A stretch of 64,000 bases of DNA, from the NCBI RefSeq assembly GCF_002900965.1, contig NZ_PJOM01000002.1, forward strand, positions 248,001 through 312,000, in the 5' to 3' direction. The position numbers were made by a program, and so were the translations under genes. The DNA is from Pseudotabrizicola formosa. GTDB taxonomy: Bacteria; Pseudomonadota; Alphaproteobacteria; Rhodobacterales; Rhodobacteraceae. A model generated the notes under the pieces. The model was not told the origin of the DNA, searched no databases, and saw nothing but the letters and a program-made list of their open reading frames with translations. Shown here piece by piece: positions 46,908 to 59,856 of the stretch (the stretch's first letter is position 1; each line of letters starts with the position of its first letter).

Positions 46908-47953
46908 GCCCCGCCCTCCTGATACCGCCGGGTGTAGCGCGGGCCAAGGGAGGTCAGGATCTCATAGCCGATGGTGCCGGCCGTGTCGGCCAGATCATCC
47001 ACCGTCTGATGCGGGCCCAGAATGTCCAGCGCGCGGGGCACATAGGACAGATGGCTGATGTCCACCGTGATCAGGTCCATCGAGACCCGGCCCACCAGCG
47101 GGCAGGGCGTGTCGCCATCCCAGAGCACCGCGGTGTTCGACAGCGCCCGCAGCAACCCGTCGGCATAGCCGCCCGAGACCGTGGCGATCATCGCAGGCGT
47201 ATCGGCGGTCCAGCCGCAGGCATAGCCCACCGACTCGCCCGGCTGCACGATCCGGGTCTGGATTACCGGCAAGGACAGGGTGACGACGCGGCTGGCGCCC
47301 TCATAGGGCCGCCCGCCATAAAGGCCGATGCCGGGGCGGGTCAGGTCGAAATGGTATTTCGGACCCAACAGAATGCCGCCCGTGGCCGCAAGCGAGCGCG
47401 GGACGCCGGTGCCATCGGTCATGGCGTGGAAGGTCGCCAGCTGCAGATCATTGAGCGCATGGTCCGGTTCATCGGCGCAGGCCAGATGCGACATGATCAG
47501 CTCTGGCCCGGCTTCGAGCAGATAGGGGGCCACTGCCTCCCACTCCGCCTCTTCCATGCCCAGCCGGTTCATGCCGGTATCGAGCTGCACGCCAAATGGC
47601 AGGCCGGGCAGCGATTCCAGATGCCGGGTGACCTGATCAATGCTGTTGAGCATCGGCGTGAGGTCAAGATCATGCACCATTTCGGTGTCGCCGGGCATAT
47701 GGCCCGACATCACGCAGATCTGCGGCCCGGGACCGAGGGATTGGCGCAGGGCAGCGCCTTCCTCGGACACGGCGACGAAGAACCGCCGCGCTCCGGCCTG
47801 AGCCAGCGCCCGGGCAACGCGGGTGATGCCAAGGCCATAGGCGTCAGCCTTGACCACGGCGGCGGTCTGCACGCCAGAGGCGGAGGCACGGTCCAGGGCA
47901 CGCCAGTTGGCGGCGATGGCGTCCAGGTCGATGGAGAGGGTTGCTGTTGTCAT
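46904..47953 (-). CDS. alr: Alanine racemase
   Basis: 349 residues. PLP Lys35 in [12 protein letters not shown]; the catalytic Tyr is probably in ESVGYACGW near 240; [13 protein letters not shown] is the standard C-terminal motif. Makes D-alanine for peptidoglycan. Translationally coupled to mlaE; dnaB lies upstream. Confidence 0.93.
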   Translation of the reverse strand: MTTATLSIDLDAIAANWRALDRASASGVQTAAVVKADAYGLGITRVARALAQAGARRFFVAVSEEGAALRQSLGPGPQICVMSGHMPGDTEMVHDLDLTPMLNSIDQVTRHLESLPGLPFGVQLDTGMNRLGMEEAEWEAVAPYLLEAGPELIMSHLACADEPDHALNDLQLATFHAMTDGTGVPRSLAATGGILLGPKYHFDLTRPGIGLYGGRPYEGASRVVTLSLPVIQTRIVQPGESVGYACGWTADTPAMIATVSGGYADGLLRALSNTAVLWDGDTPCPLVGRVSMDLITVDISHLSYVPRALDILGPHQTVDDLADTAGTIGYEILTSLGPRYTRRYQEGGA

Positions 47954-48015
47954 GGGGGTTTGTTGTCAGATCGGGGGTTACGGTCAAGCGGAAAACGGGA
48001 ATTCGGCGCAAAGGA

Positions 48016-48050
48016 GCGGGCTTGGGGGGCATCGAGCCCCCCGCGCCCGC
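48016..48050 (-). terminator. Two-part GC hairpin after dnaB
   Basis: GCGGGC and GCCCGC form the outer arms and GGGGGGC-N5-GCCCCCC the inner stem, with a 2-base bulge on each side. It lies between the dnaB stop and alr start. The 207-bp gap (47954-48160) has no gene that I can see. No T-run. Confidence 0.5.
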
Positions 48051-48160
48051 TGCTGCCGCGGGAAAGGCCTGAAGCGGGGCGCTTGCGGCGGCGGTGAGAT
48101 ACCGCCGGCCGGAGGATCCGGAGGCGGCGCACGGCCGGGACGGGGCTGTGATCTGAGGGA

Positions 48161-49666
48161 TCAGTAGCCGGGGCCGTCACCCTGCCAGGGCTTGGCGAGG
48201 TTGCCAAAGCGGGTAAAGCGACCCTCGAAGCTGAGCTCGACCGAGCCGATGGGGCCATGGCGCTGTTTGCCGATGATCACCTCGGCCTTGCCATGCACCT
48301 GCTCCATCACCTGCTGCCAGGCGGCCATTTTCTCCAGCTCGTGATCGCCGGGCTTTTCGCGTTCCTTATAGTATTCATCGCGGTAGACGAACATCACCAC
48401 ATCGGCGTCCTGTTCGATCGAGCCGGATTCGCGCAGGTCGGACAGTTGCGGCCGCTTGTCCTCGCGGCTTTCGACCTGGCGCGACAGCTGCGACAGGGCG
48501 ATGACCGGGATGTTGAGTTCCTTGGCGATGGCCTTGAGCCCTTGGGTGATTTCCGAGACTTCCTGCACCCGGTTGGCTTCGGAGCTTTTGGCCGAGCCTT
48601 TCAGCAGTTGCAGGTAGTCGATCATCAGCACATCCAGCCCATGGGTCCGCTTGAGCCGCCGCGCCCGGGCAGCGACCTGGCTGATCGGCAGGGCGGGGGT
48701 GTCGTCGATATAGAGCGGGCAGGATTCAAGTTGCTTGGCAGCCTCGACAAAGCGGCGGAATTCGTCTTCGCGCATGTCGCCGCGGCGGATCTGTTCGGAG
48801 GGCACTTCGGAGGCCTCGGAGAGGATCCGGGCGGCAAGCTGTTCGGCGCTCATCTCCAGGCTGAAAAAGCCGACCACGCCGCCCTCGACCGCGCCCTCAT
48901 GCCCATCGGGCTTGCGGCCGCGCTTGTAGGCCTTGGCGATGTTGAAGGCGATGTTGGTGGCGAGCGAGGTTTTGCCCATCGACGGGCGACCGGCAAGGAT
49001 GAGCAGATCGGATTCGTGCAACCCGCCGAGTTTCTTGTCCAGATCGGTCAGGCCGGTGGAGATGCCCGCGAGGCCACCGCCGCGCTGATAGGCGGCGTTG
49101 GCGACGTTCACCGCATCGGTGACGGCCTTGAGGAAGGACTGGAAGCCGCGCTCGGCCACGCCCTGTTCGCCCAGCTTGTAAAGCCGCTGTTCGGCCTCGA
49201 CAATCTGTTCGCGCGGCTCGGATGCCATGTCGACCTTGGCGGCCTTGGCAGAGATATCCTTGCCCAAAGCGATGAGTTCGCGGCGCACGGCCAGATCATA
49301 GATCATCTGCGCATAATCACGCGCGGCATAGGCCGAGATTGCGGCCCCGGCCAGACGCACCAGATAGGCCGGGCCGCCGAGTTCCTTCAGACCGTCATCA
49401 TCTTCAAAGAACGGCTTGAGCGTGACCGGGCTGGCCAGCGCATTCTTCTGGATGCGGGCGGCCGATTTCTCAAAGATGCGCTGGTGCACGGGATCATAGA
49501 AATGCTCGGATTTCACCGTGCTGGCGATGCGGTCGTAGACATCGTTATTGGTCAGGATTGCGCCCAGAAGCTGTTGTTCCGCCTCGATATTATGGGGCAG
49601 CGTGTCGTTGGTGATATCCGGAGAGGCGGGGGAGAGATCGGTTCTGATCTTGGCGACTTCGTTCAT
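48161..49666 (-). CDS. dnaB: Replicative DNA helicase DnaB
   Basis: 501 residues. N-terminal DnaB domain (LPHNIEAEQQLLGAIL at 24-39), then a RecA-like ATPase: Walker A AGRPSMGKTS, Walker B LDVLMIDYLQLL and ALSQLSRQVESR with DLRESGSIEQDAD. Unwinds DNA at replication forks. ATG 49666 preceded by AAAGG; no intein seen. Confidence 0.95.
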   Translation of the reverse strand: MNEVAKIRTDLSPASPDITNDTLPHNIEAEQQLLGAILTNNDVYDRIASTVKSEHFYDPVHQRIFEKSAARIQKNALASPVTLKPFFEDDDGLKELGGPAYLVRLAGAAISAYAARDYAQMIYDLAVRRELIALGKDISAKAAKVDMASEPREQIVEAEQRLYKLGEQGVAERGFQSFLKAVTDAVNVANAAYQRGGGLAGISTGLTDLDKKLGGLHESDLLILAGRPSMGKTSLATNIAFNIAKAYKRGRKPDGHEGAVEGGVVGFFSLEMSAEQLAARILSEASEVPSEQIRRGDMREDEFRRFVEAAKQLESCPLYIDDTPALPISQVAARARRLKRTHGLDVLMIDYLQLLKGSAKSSEANRVQEVSEITQGLKAIAKELNIPVIALSQLSRQVESREDKRPQLSDLRESGSIEQDADVVMFVYRDEYYKEREKPGDHELEKMAAWQQVMEQVHGKAEVIIGKQRHGPIGSVELSFEGRFTRFGNLAKPWQGDGPGY

Positions 49667-49948
49667 ATGCTGCCTTTGCCCCGCGGATGAAGTCTGCGGT
49701 GTAGCCTGCCCTGTGGTCTGGGGGCAAGCCGGGATAAGACTGTGGACAACCCCGATAAACCCCGCGCAAGCCCGCAACAGGTGGTAGAGGCGGGCGCTGC
49801 CTCCGCTGCATGTAGCATGACTATGGGGCCTTTGTCACCGGGGTACGATTCGGACCATGGCTTTTGCGCAAATCATCCCCGGTTTGTGCACGCAGTTATC
49901 CCCAGAGGGGCCGATCCTTGCGCGAAAACCCGCCGCCAGGGCCGCGCC
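49667..49948. other. 282-bp gap between pyrE and dnaB
   Basis: No open gene of convincing quality. It holds TGTGGACAA (49741-49749) and TTATCCCCA (49896-49904), each loosely like a DnaA box, and must contain the dnaB promoter. No repeat or structured RNA recognised. Confidence 0.4.
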
Positions 49949-50626
49949 TCATGGCTTGCGGGCCTCCTGCCAGGCGCGGGGGGCCTTGAGGAAGGCCTCG
50001 ACCTCCGCCAGGGTCTGGAGGTCAAAGCTGCCCTGGGCGCGGGCCTCTGCCAGCACATCCCACCAGGTGCACAGGTGGTGCAGCGCCACGCCATGCTCGG
50101 CCAGACGCTCTTCGGTGCCTTCGAAAATTCCGTAGTAGAAGATCACTGCCGTATGCGCGCAGGTCGCACCCGTCTCGCGGATCGCATCGACAAAGGACAG
50201 TTTCGATCCGCCATCCGTGGTCAGATCTTCAACCAGCAGCACGCGCTGGCCTTCTGACATCACCCCTTCGATCCGGGCATTGCGGCCATAGCCTTTGGGT
50301 TTCTTGCGCACATAGGTCATGGGCAGGGCAAGGCGTTCGGCCACCAGCGCAGCAAAGGGGATGCCCGCCGTTTCACCGCCCGCGATGTTGTCAAACGCTT
50401 CGAACCCGGCGTCGCGCATCACGGTCAGGGCCATGAAATCCATCAGCATCGACCGGATGCGCGGATAGGAAATCAGCTTGCGGCAATCGATATAGGTGGG
50501 CGAGGGCAGGCCAGAGGCCAGCGTGAAGGGCGTTTCGGTGTTGAAATGCACCGCCTTGATCTCTAGCAGGGCGCGGGCGGTCAGGCGGGCGATTTCGGCG
50601 CGCGGGGGGAAGGCGGTGGGGATCAT
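49949..50626 (-). CDS. pyrE: Orotate phosphoribosyltransferase
   Basis: 225 residues. [20 protein letters not shown] (32-51) and the PRPP loop [20 protein letters not shown] near 130. Adds ribose phosphate to orotate. Follows pyrC on the same strand after 96 bp that include a GCCAAAGG-N12-CCTTTGGC dyad. Confidence 0.94.
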   Translation of the reverse strand: MIPTAFPPRAEIARLTARALLEIKAVHFNTETPFTLASGLPSPTYIDCRKLISYPRIRSMLMDFMALTVMRDAGFEAFDNIAGGETAGIPFAALVAERLALPMTYVRKKPKGYGRNARIEGVMSEGQRVLLVEDLTTDGGSKLSFVDAIRETGATCAHTAVIFYYGIFEGTEERLAEHGVALHHLCTWWDVLAEARAQGSFDLQTLAEVEAFLKAPRAWQEARKP

Positions 50627-50670
50627 GGCGGCGGTCCTTGCTATGGCTGTGCTGCGGTCCGAACACTGCC

Positions 50671-50698
50671 GCCAAAGGCACCTGCCGGGGCCTTTGGC
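50671..50698 (-). terminator. Dyad between pyrC and pyrE
   Basis: GCCAAAGG-N12-CCTTTGGC, 25 bp after the pyrC stop and 44 bp before pyrE. Could be a weak terminator or leader structure; no T-tract. Confidence 0.35.
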
Positions 50699-50722
50699 AG
50701 GGGGATTCGGGCACGCAGCACG

Positions 50723-51766
50723 TCAAGCTTCCACGGCCCAGTGGACGGGGAAGCCGGGGTTGAATACGGTGACGGGGCCGGCCTCGGTGTAGATTTTCTC
50801 GGGCCAGGTTTGTGGGGCATCAAGGCGCACAAGGCGCAGGTTCGTGTCATTCACGGGCAGGCCATAGAAGGCGGGGCCATTCCGGCTGGTGAAGGCCTCC
50901 AGCCGGTCAAGGGCGCCCTCCTCCTCGAAGACATGCGCCAAGAGGGGCAGGGTGTTGGTGGCGGTGAAGCAGCCCGCGCAGCCGCAGCCGGTTTCCTTGG
51001 CGGCATCGACATGCGGGGCGGAATCGGTGCCGAGGAAGAAGCGGCCCAGCCCAGAGGTGGCGGCGGCGCGCAGGGCAAGGCGGTGACGCTCACGCTTGGC
51101 CACCGGCAGGCAGTAGTAATGCGGACGGATGCCGCCGACCAGCAGGTGGTTGCGGTTGATAATCAGGTGATGGGTGGTGATCGTGGCCCCAAGGTTTGGG
51201 CCGCCGTCGCGGGCAAAGGCCACGCCTTCTTCGGTCGTGATATGCTCCATCACCACGCGCAAGTCTGGCAGGCGCTCGCGCAAGGGCGCAAGCACGGTGT
51301 CGATGAACACGGCCTCCCGGTCAAAGATATCGACCTCTGGCGTTGTCACCTCGCCATGCACGCAGAGCGGCAGGCCGATCTCGGCCATTTTTTCCAGCAC
51401 CGGCATGACCTTGTCGATGCTGTGCACGCCACCGTGCGAATTGGTCGTGGCCCCGGCGGGGTAGAGCTTCACCGCCTTGACCAGACCCGAGGCATGGGCG
51501 GCGGCCACATCGGCGGCATCGGTGGCCTCGGTGAGGTAGAGCGTCATCAGCGGCTGGAAGGCCGCGCCTTCGGGCAAGGCCGCAAGGATGCGGTCGCGGT
51601 ACTGCGCCGCCTGTGCGCCCGTGACCACCGGCGGCACAAGATTGGGCATGATGATGGCGCGGGCAAAGTGGCGCGCGGATTCCGGCAGCACCCCTTGCAG
51701 CATCGCGCCGTCGCGCAGGTGCAGGTGCCAGTCGTCGGGGCGTATGAGCGTCAGGGTCTGGGTCAT
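50723..51766 (-). CDS. pyrC: Dihydroorotase
   Basis: 347 residues, the class II (E. coli-like) size. Metal site [10 protein letters not shown] at 11-20, carbamylated Lys region [16 protein letters not shown] (about 95-110), CVHGEV and a later [10 protein letters not shown]. Closes carbamoyl-aspartate to dihydroorotate. Adjacent to pyrE in the same pathway. Confidence 0.95.
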   Translation of the reverse strand: MTQTLTLIRPDDWHLHLRDGAMLQGVLPESARHFARAIIMPNLVPPVVTGAQAAQYRDRILAALPEGAAFQPLMTLYLTEATDAADVAAAHASGLVKAVKLYPAGATTNSHGGVHSIDKVMPVLEKMAEIGLPLCVHGEVTTPEVDIFDREAVFIDTVLAPLRERLPDLRVVMEHITTEEGVAFARDGGPNLGATITTHHLIINRNHLLVGGIRPHYYCLPVAKRERHRLALRAAATSGLGRFFLGTDSAPHVDAAKETGCGCAGCFTATNTLPLLAHVFEEEGALDRLEAFTSRNGPAFYGLPVNDTNLRLVRLDAPQTWPEKIYTEAGPVTVFNPGFPVHWAVEA

Positions 51767-51845
51767 GCCGTCCGGTTACCGCAAAGGCAGCATGGTTTCC
51801 AGAGGGCAGTTGCCGGTCCGGCAGCCGCCCCCTGCAAGCGCAGGA

Positions 51846-54956
<3,111 letters not shown>

Positions 54957-54975
<19 letters not shown>

Positions 54976-55373
54976 GGGTCTCTCCAGAATGTGGCAAGCC
55001 CGGATCTGATCTGGGCGATATCGGTCTCGGTCCCGGCAAGTTCGAACCGGTAGAGGCAAGGGACGCCGCATTTGGCGGCGATGACGGGTCCGGCATGGCC
55101 GAAGTAGGTGCCGAAGTTGCGGTTGCCCGCGCCGATCACCCCGCGCATCAGGCTGCGCGCGGACGCGTCGTTCAGAAAGCGGATCACCTGCTTTGGCACC
55201 GCGCCGCGCCCCTCACCATCCGAATAGGTCGGGCAGATCAGCACATAGGGCGCAGGCGGTACAGGCATCGGGTCCGCAGGGCTGATGGGGATGCGCAAGG
55301 CAGGCAGGCCAAGCCGGTCGATCATCCGCGCGGTATTGCCCGAGCCAGAGGAATAATAGACCAGCCCGGTCAC
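54957..55373 (-). CDS. nrdI: NrdI flavodoxin-like protein
   Basis: 138 residues. [18 protein letters not shown] (4-21) binds FMN phosphate, and [15 protein letters not shown] near 84 is the NrdI signature. It helps form the Mn-tyrosyl radical cofactor of NrdF. GTG start at 55373, 15 bp after nrdH. Confidence 0.93.
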
Positions 55374-55388
55374 AGCCTTACCCTCGGA

Positions 55389-55610
55389 TCAGCACAACGC
55401 GCTGATCTTGTCGGGGCGAAAGCCCGCCCAATGATCGCCGCCCGCCATCACCACCGGCACCTGACGGTAGCCAAGCGCCGAGACCCGCTCCAGCGCATCG
55501 GCATCCTGCGACAGGTCGATCACGGTGTAATCGACCCCCAGATTGTCGAGCGCGCGGTAAGTCGCCACGCATTGCACGCAGGATGGTTTTGAATAGACGG
55601 TGATGGTCAT
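55389..55610 (-). CDS. nrdH: NrdH glutaredoxin-like electron donor
   Basis: 73 residues with Cys11-V-Q-Cys14 (SKPSCVQCVAT) and the C-terminal WAGFRPDKI, both typical of NrdH. It passes electrons from thioredoxin reductase to NrdE. First gene of the operon. The frame is open far upstream, but that part is the riboswitch leader, so ATG 55610 is the start. Confidence 0.93.
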   Translation of the reverse strand: MTITVYSKPSCVQCVATYRALDNLGVDYTVIDLSQDADALERVSALGYRQVPVVMAGGDHWAGFRPDKISALC

Positions 55611-55722
55611 TGCCCTGTCCCTTTTTTGGCCTGTGCCGAACGGGGGAAGGGGCGACACCAAAGCATGGCCCAGAGGCCCTGCCGGATGCACGCCACCGGG
55701 CCCACCGCCCGCGTGTCTGTTC
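55611..55722 (-). promoter_or_regulatory. Expression platform between B12 riboswitch and nrdH
   Basis: 112 bases of GC-rich leader between the aptamer and the nrdH start. It should hold the switching structure; I could not decide by eye between a terminator and Shine-Dalgarno masking. The nrdH Shine-Dalgarno lies in AAGGGACAGGG. Confidence 0.5.
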
Positions 55723-55896
55723 TGTTCAGGCAGGTCTCCTGGCTTGCGGCCATGGCCCTGATGCCCCGCCTTCCCGGCCGAACGGCCAGTGACGTTTGGG
55801 GCAGGCTTGCCGCCTACAGTTGCGGGGGCAGCGCCGGCATCGACCGGACTTCCCTTTTCATCCCTTTCCCGTTCCCGAGTCGGGGACACCTGAACA
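55723..55896 (-). ncRNA. Cobalamin riboswitch controlling nrdHIEF
   Basis: On the minus strand the aptamer runs from 55896 to 55723. P1 is formed by TGTTCAGG and CCTGAACA at its two ends. Inside, in order, are GGGATGAAAAGGGAAG, GCTGCCCCCGCAACTGTA, CACTGG and GGGAAGGCGGGGCATCAGG, then the B12 box AGCCAGGAGACCTGCC (55730-55745). All match the cobalamin aptamer consensus. It points at nrdH, and metH ends upstream, so nrdHIEF is the target. Binding of cobalamin would lower class Ib reductase when a B12-dependent class II enzyme can work (known logic in other bacteria). Confidence 0.95.
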
Positions 55897-55900
55897 TCTG

Positions 55901-55931
55901 CATATAGGGGCTAGGGGTGCCGGGCTGTCAA
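55901..55931 (-). promoter_or_regulatory. Promoter of the riboswitch-nrdHIEF transcript
   Basis: On the minus strand TTGACA (55931-55926) and TATATG (55906-55901) are 19 bases apart (18 if CTATAT is used as the -10). The predicted transcript would begin within a few bases of the riboswitch P1 stem, which supports the call. TTGACA also forms one arm of GCTGTCAA-N14-TTGACAGC (55924-55953), which could end metH transcripts. Confidence 0.7.
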
Positions 55932-55957
55932 TATCTTGTTTATGGTTGACAGCTATT

Positions 55958-58900
55958 CTATTCCGCCGCCAGGGCCGGTGTGGCTTGGGGAACATAGTTG
56001 AGGATCGGCCCCAGCCAGCGTTCCACCTGATCCACCGGCATCTGCTTGCGGGCAGCATAGTCCAGAACCTGGTCCTGTTCCACCTTTGCCACGCCGAAAT
56101 AATAGGCCTGCGGATGGCCGATATAGAGCCCCGACACCGATGACCCCGGCCACATCGCCATGCTTTCCGTGAGCCGCACGCCGGTGGCGGCTTCGGCATC
56201 CAGCAGCTTGAACAGCGTGGTTTTTTCGGTGTGGTCCGGCTGTGCCGGATAGCCGGGCGCGGGGCGGATGCCCCGGTACGGCTCGCCGATCAGCTCGTCG
56301 GGGGCAAGGGATTCGTCCGGCGCATAGCCCCACAGCTCGCGCCGGACCTTTTCATGCATCCGCTCGGCAAAGGCCTCGGCGAAACGGTCGGCCAGTGCCT
56401 TGACCAGAATCGCGTTGAAATCATCATTGGCACGCTCAAAGCGTTCGGCAATCGCCACTTCCTCTATTCCCGCCGTCACCACAAAGCCGCCGACATAGTC
56501 GGTCGTGCCGATTGGGGCCACAAAATCGGACAGCGCCACATTGGGGCGGTCGTCACGTTTGGTGACCTGCTGGCGCAGCGTGTGCAGGGTGGCAAGGGGG
56601 GCTGCGCGCGTCTCATCGGTGAACAGGCTGATGTCATCGCCCACGGCATTGGCGGGCCAGAACCCGACCACGGCACGGGGGCGGAACCATTTTTCCGCGA
56701 TGATCTGCGCCAGCATCGCTTGCGCATCGGCAAAAAGTGCGCGGGCGGCGGCACCCTGCGCCGGATCGTCGAGGATTTTCGGATAGACGCCTTTCAGTTC
56801 CCATGTCTGGAAAAACGGCGTCCAGTCGATATAGCGAGCCAGTTCCGCCAGATCCCAGTCCTCAAAGACCTTGGTGCCAAGGAAGGAGGGGGCGGGAACA
56901 TGATAGCCGTTCCAGTCGATCTTCATTGCATTGGCGCGGGCCGCGGCCAAGGGCAGGCGCTTCTTGGCCAATTCGGCGCGGGCGTGGTTTTCGGCCACCT
57001 TTTCATATTCGGCGCGCAGGGTTTCCACATAAGATACAGTCTGATCGGGGGAAAGCAGGGCGGAGACAACCCCCACAGCCCGGCTGGCATCGGTGACATA
57101 GACCGTCTGCCCGCGCGCGTATTTCGGGTGGATCTTCACCGCCGTATGCACGCGGGACGTGGTGGCCCCGCCGATCAGCAGGGGAATGTCGAACCCCTCG
57201 CGCTCCATCTCGGCGGCCACATGCACCATTTCATCTAATGAAGGCGTGATCAGGCCGGACAACCCGATGATATCGACCTTTTCCTCGCGCGCGACCTGCA
57301 AAATTCTGGCCGCAGGCACCATCACGCCAAGGTCGATGATGTCGTAATTGTTGCAGGCCAGCACGACGCCCACGATGTTCTTGCCGATGTCATGCACATC
57401 GCCCTTCACCGTGGCCATCAGCACCTTGCCCGCGCTCTCGCGCCCGGTGCCGCCCGAAAGGCGCTTTTCCTCTTCCATATAGGGCAGCAGCACGGCCACG
57501 GCCTGTTTCATCACGCGGGCGGATTTGACCACCTGCGGCAGGAACATCTTGCCCGCCCCGAACAGGTCGCCCACCACGTTCATCCCCGCCATCAGCGGGC
57601 CCTCGATCACATGCAGCGGACGGTCGGCCTGCAACCGCGCTTCCTCGGTATCGGCATCGATGAATTCGGTGATGCCATTGACCAGCGCATGTTCCAGCCG
57701 CTTTTCCACCGGCCAGTCCCGCCATTTCAGGTCGCGTTCCTTCGCCTCACGCGCGCCGGTGGATTTGAAGCGCTCGGCAATTTCCAGCATCTGCTCGGTC
57801 GCTTGCGGTGTGCGGTTCAGCACCACATCCTCGCAGGCGGCGCGCAAGTCCGGGTCGATGCTGTCATAAACCGCCAACTGGCCTGCGTTGACGATGCCCA
57901 TATCCATCCCCGCCTGAATGGCGTGATAAAGGAACACGGCATGCATCGCCTCGCGCACCGGTTCGTTGCCGCGAAAGCTGAACGACAGGTTGGAGACACC
58001 GCCCGAGACATGCACATGCGGCAGATCGGTGGTGATGCGGCGGGTGGCGTTGATGAAATCGACGCCGTAATTGTTGTGCTCCTCAATCCCCGTCGCCACG
58101 GCGAACACGTTGGGGTCAAAGATGATGTCTTCGGGCGGAAAGCCGATGCCCGTCAGCAGGGCATAGGCGCGGGTGCAGATCTCCACCTTGCGGTCTTCGG
58201 TATCGGCCTGACCCTGTTCATCAAAGGCCATCACCACGACCGCCGCCCCATAGGCGCGGCACAGGCGGGCCTGATGCAGAAAGGCGGCCTCGCCTTCCTT
58301 CATGCTGATCGAATTCACGATCGGCTTGCCTTGCACGCATTGCAGCCCGGCCTCGATCACCTCCCATTTGGACGAATCGATCATCACCGGCACGCGGGCA
58401 ATATCGGGTTCCGCCGCGATCAGGTTCAGGAAATCGATCATCGCCTGACGCGAGTCGATCAGCCCCTCATCCATGTTCACGTCGATGATCTGCGCGCCGT
58501 TTTCCACCTGATCCCGCGCCACGTCGAGGGCTGCAGTGTAATCGCGGTTGGTGATCAGCTTGCGGAACTTGGCCGATCCGGTCACATTCGTCCGCTCGCC
58601 CACGTTCACGAAGGCGATGTCGCGGGTGAGTGTGAAGGGTTCCAACCCCGACAGGCGCATCAGGGGCGGCTGCTCGGGGATGGCGCGGGGCGGGTATTTG
58701 GCCACGGCTTGCGCGATGGCGCGGATGTGGTCGGGGGTCGAGCCGCAGCAGCCGCCGACGATGTTCACCAGACCGTCGCGGGCAAACTCCTCGATCTGCG
58801 CAGCCATCACTTCGGGCGATTCGTCATATGCGCCGAATTCATTCGGCAGCCCGGCATTGGGATAGGCGCAGATCAGCGTGTCGGCGGCGGCGGAAAGCTC

Positions 58901-59722
58901 GGCCAGATGGGCGCGCATCTCGGCCGCGCCCAGCGCGCAGTTCAGCCCGATGGTCAGCGGCTGCGCATGGCGCACCGAATGCCAGAAGGCGGTCGGCGTC
59001 TGGCCGGAAAGCGTGCGGCCCGAGCGGTCGGTGATGGTGCCCGAGATCATCACCGGCAGGCGGACCCCGCGCGCGGCAAAGGCCTCTTCACAGGCGAAGA
59101 TCGCGGCCTTGGCGTTCAGCGTGTCAAAGATCGTCTCGATCAGGATCAGATCGGCCCCGCCGTCGATCAGCCCGCGCAACTGCTCGGCATAAGCTGCGCG
59201 CAATTGGTCAAAGGTCACCGCGCGGTAGCCGGGATTGTTCACATCCGGGGACATCGAGGCGGTGCGGTTGGTGGGGCCAAGGGCACCGGCCACAAAGCGC
59301 GGGCGGCCATCTTCCGCCGTGGCGCGGTCAAGCGCCTGCCGGACCAGCCGCGCGCCGTGGAAGTTCAGGTCATAGACCAGATGCTCCAGCCCGTAATCGG
59401 CCTGCGCGATGGAGGTGGAGGAAAAGGTATTGGTCTCCACGATATCGGCACCCGCGCGTGCATAGGCATAGTGGATATCCTCGATCGCCTGCGCTTGCGT
59501 CAGGATCAGCAGGTCATTGTTGCCCTGTTGCGGATGGGGCTTTTCGCCGAACATCGGCGGGTGGCAGGCGCAGCCCGCGCCATGGGCGGTGAACTCTGCC
59601 TCGCCAAAGCCAAGGCCCTGGATCTGCGTGCCCATGGCCCCATCAAGGATCAGGATCTTTTTCCGCGACAGGGCGGTGATCTGGTCAAAAACCGGGGATC
59701 TGACGGGCGTGGCGGTGGTCAT
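55958..59722 (-). CDS. metH: Cobalamin-dependent methionine synthase MetH
   Basis: 1254 residues, full length. Homocysteine-binding domain 1-340 ([11 protein letters not shown]; Zn Cys in LNCALG and GGCCGS), methyltetrahydrofolate domain about 355-620 ([14 protein letters not shown]), B12-binding domain about 670-890 with [11 protein letters not shown] supplying the axial His, and a C-terminal reactivation domain with [16 protein letters not shown]. Makes methionine from homocysteine. ATG 59722 aligns with family N-termini; an ATG at 59764 is possible but less likely. Confidence 0.96.
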   Translation of the reverse strand: MTTATPVRSPVFDQITALSRKKILILDGAMGTQIQGLGFGEAEFTAHGAGCACHPPMFGEKPHPQQGNNDLLILTQAQAIEDIHYAYARAGADIVETNTFSSTSIAQADYGLEHLVYDLNFHGARLVRQALDRATAEDGRPRFVAGALGPTNRTASMSPDVNNPGYRAVTFDQLRAAYAEQLRGLIDGGADLILIETIFDTLNAKAAIFACEEAFAARGVRLPVMISGTITDRSGRTLSGQTPTAFWHSVRHAQPLTIGLNCALGAAEMRAHLAELSAAADTLICAYPNAGLPNEFGAYDESPEVMAAQIEEFARDGLVNIVGGCCGSTPDHIRAIAQAVAKYPPRAIPEQPPLMRLSGLEPFTLTRDIAFVNVGERTNVTGSAKFRKLITNRDYTAALDVARDQVENGAQIIDVNMDEGLIDSRQAMIDFLNLIAAEPDIARVPVMIDSSKWEVIEAGLQCVQGKPIVNSISMKEGEAAFLHQARLCRAYGAAVVVMAFDEQGQADTEDRKVEICTRAYALLTGIGFPPEDIIFDPNVFAVATGIEEHNNYGVDFINATRRITTDLPHVHVSGGVSNLSFSFRGNEPVREAMHAVFLYHAIQAGMDMGIVNAGQLAVYDSIDPDLRAACEDVVLNRTPQATEQMLEIAERFKSTGAREAKERDLKWRDWPVEKRLEHALVNGITEFIDADTEEARLQADRPLHVIEGPLMAGMNVVGDLFGAGKMFLPQVVKSARVMKQAVAVLLPYMEEEKRLSGGTGRESAGKVLMATVKGDVHDIGKNIVGVVLACNNYDIIDLGVMVPAARILQVAREEKVDIIGLSGLITPSLDEMVHVAAEMEREGFDIPLLIGGATTSRVHTAVKIHPKYARGQTVYVTDASRAVGVVSALLSPDQTVSYVETLRAEYEKVAENHARAELAKKRLPLAAARANAMKIDWNGYHVPAPSFLGTKVFEDWDLAELARYIDWTPFFQTWELKGVYPKILDDPAQGAAARALFADAQAMLAQIIAEKWFRPRAVVGFWPANAVGDDISLFTDETRAAPLATLHTLRQQVTKRDDRPNVALSDFVAPIGTTDYVGGFVVTAGIEEVAIAERFERANDDFNAILVKALADRFAEAFAERMHEKVRRELWGYAPDESLAPDELIGEPYRGIRPAPGYPAQPDHTEKTTLFKLLDAEAATGVRLTESMAMWPGSSVSGLYIGHPQAYYFGVAKVEQDQVLDYAARKQMPVDQVERWLGPILNYVPQATPALAAE

Positions 59723-59856
59723 GGCGTTCCGATCAAATGGCAAAGGGCACCTCAAGGATGCCATATGCCACTTTAGGCCGCCTGCCCACGTGACGCCAAT
59801 TCATATTGCGCAGGAAGATTATGCGCGGCGTTCATATTGCGCGCCGCGCTGCTGGC
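59723..59856 (-). promoter_or_regulatory. metH leader with 12-bp direct repeats
   Basis: Two copies of TTCATATTGCGC (59800-59811 and 59831-59842) start 31 bases apart, about three helical turns. They lie 78-120 bp upstream of metH and could bind a regulator. No SAM- or SAH-type riboswitch was recognised. Confidence 0.45.

Noticed and set aside
49741-49904. DnaA boxes or an origin between pyrE and dnaB
   Set aside because: Only two imperfect 9-mers (TGTGGACAA, TTATCCCCA), no AT-rich unwinding region, and no dnaA or dnaN nearby.
55611-55889. N-terminal extension of nrdH through the upstream leader
   Set aside because: The extension overlays the B12 riboswitch, and ATG 55610 gives a normal-length NrdH.
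57392-59776. A 794-codon open frame on the plus strand opposite metH
   Set aside because: MetH is certain on the other strand; the translation is His/Arg/Gly/Gln-rich with no domain, as with other antisense frames here.
59723-59856. A SAM- or SAH-sensing riboswitch before metH
   Set aside because: No conserved core of SAM-I, SAM-II, SAM-V, SAM/SAH or SAH types could be matched; only direct repeats are seen.
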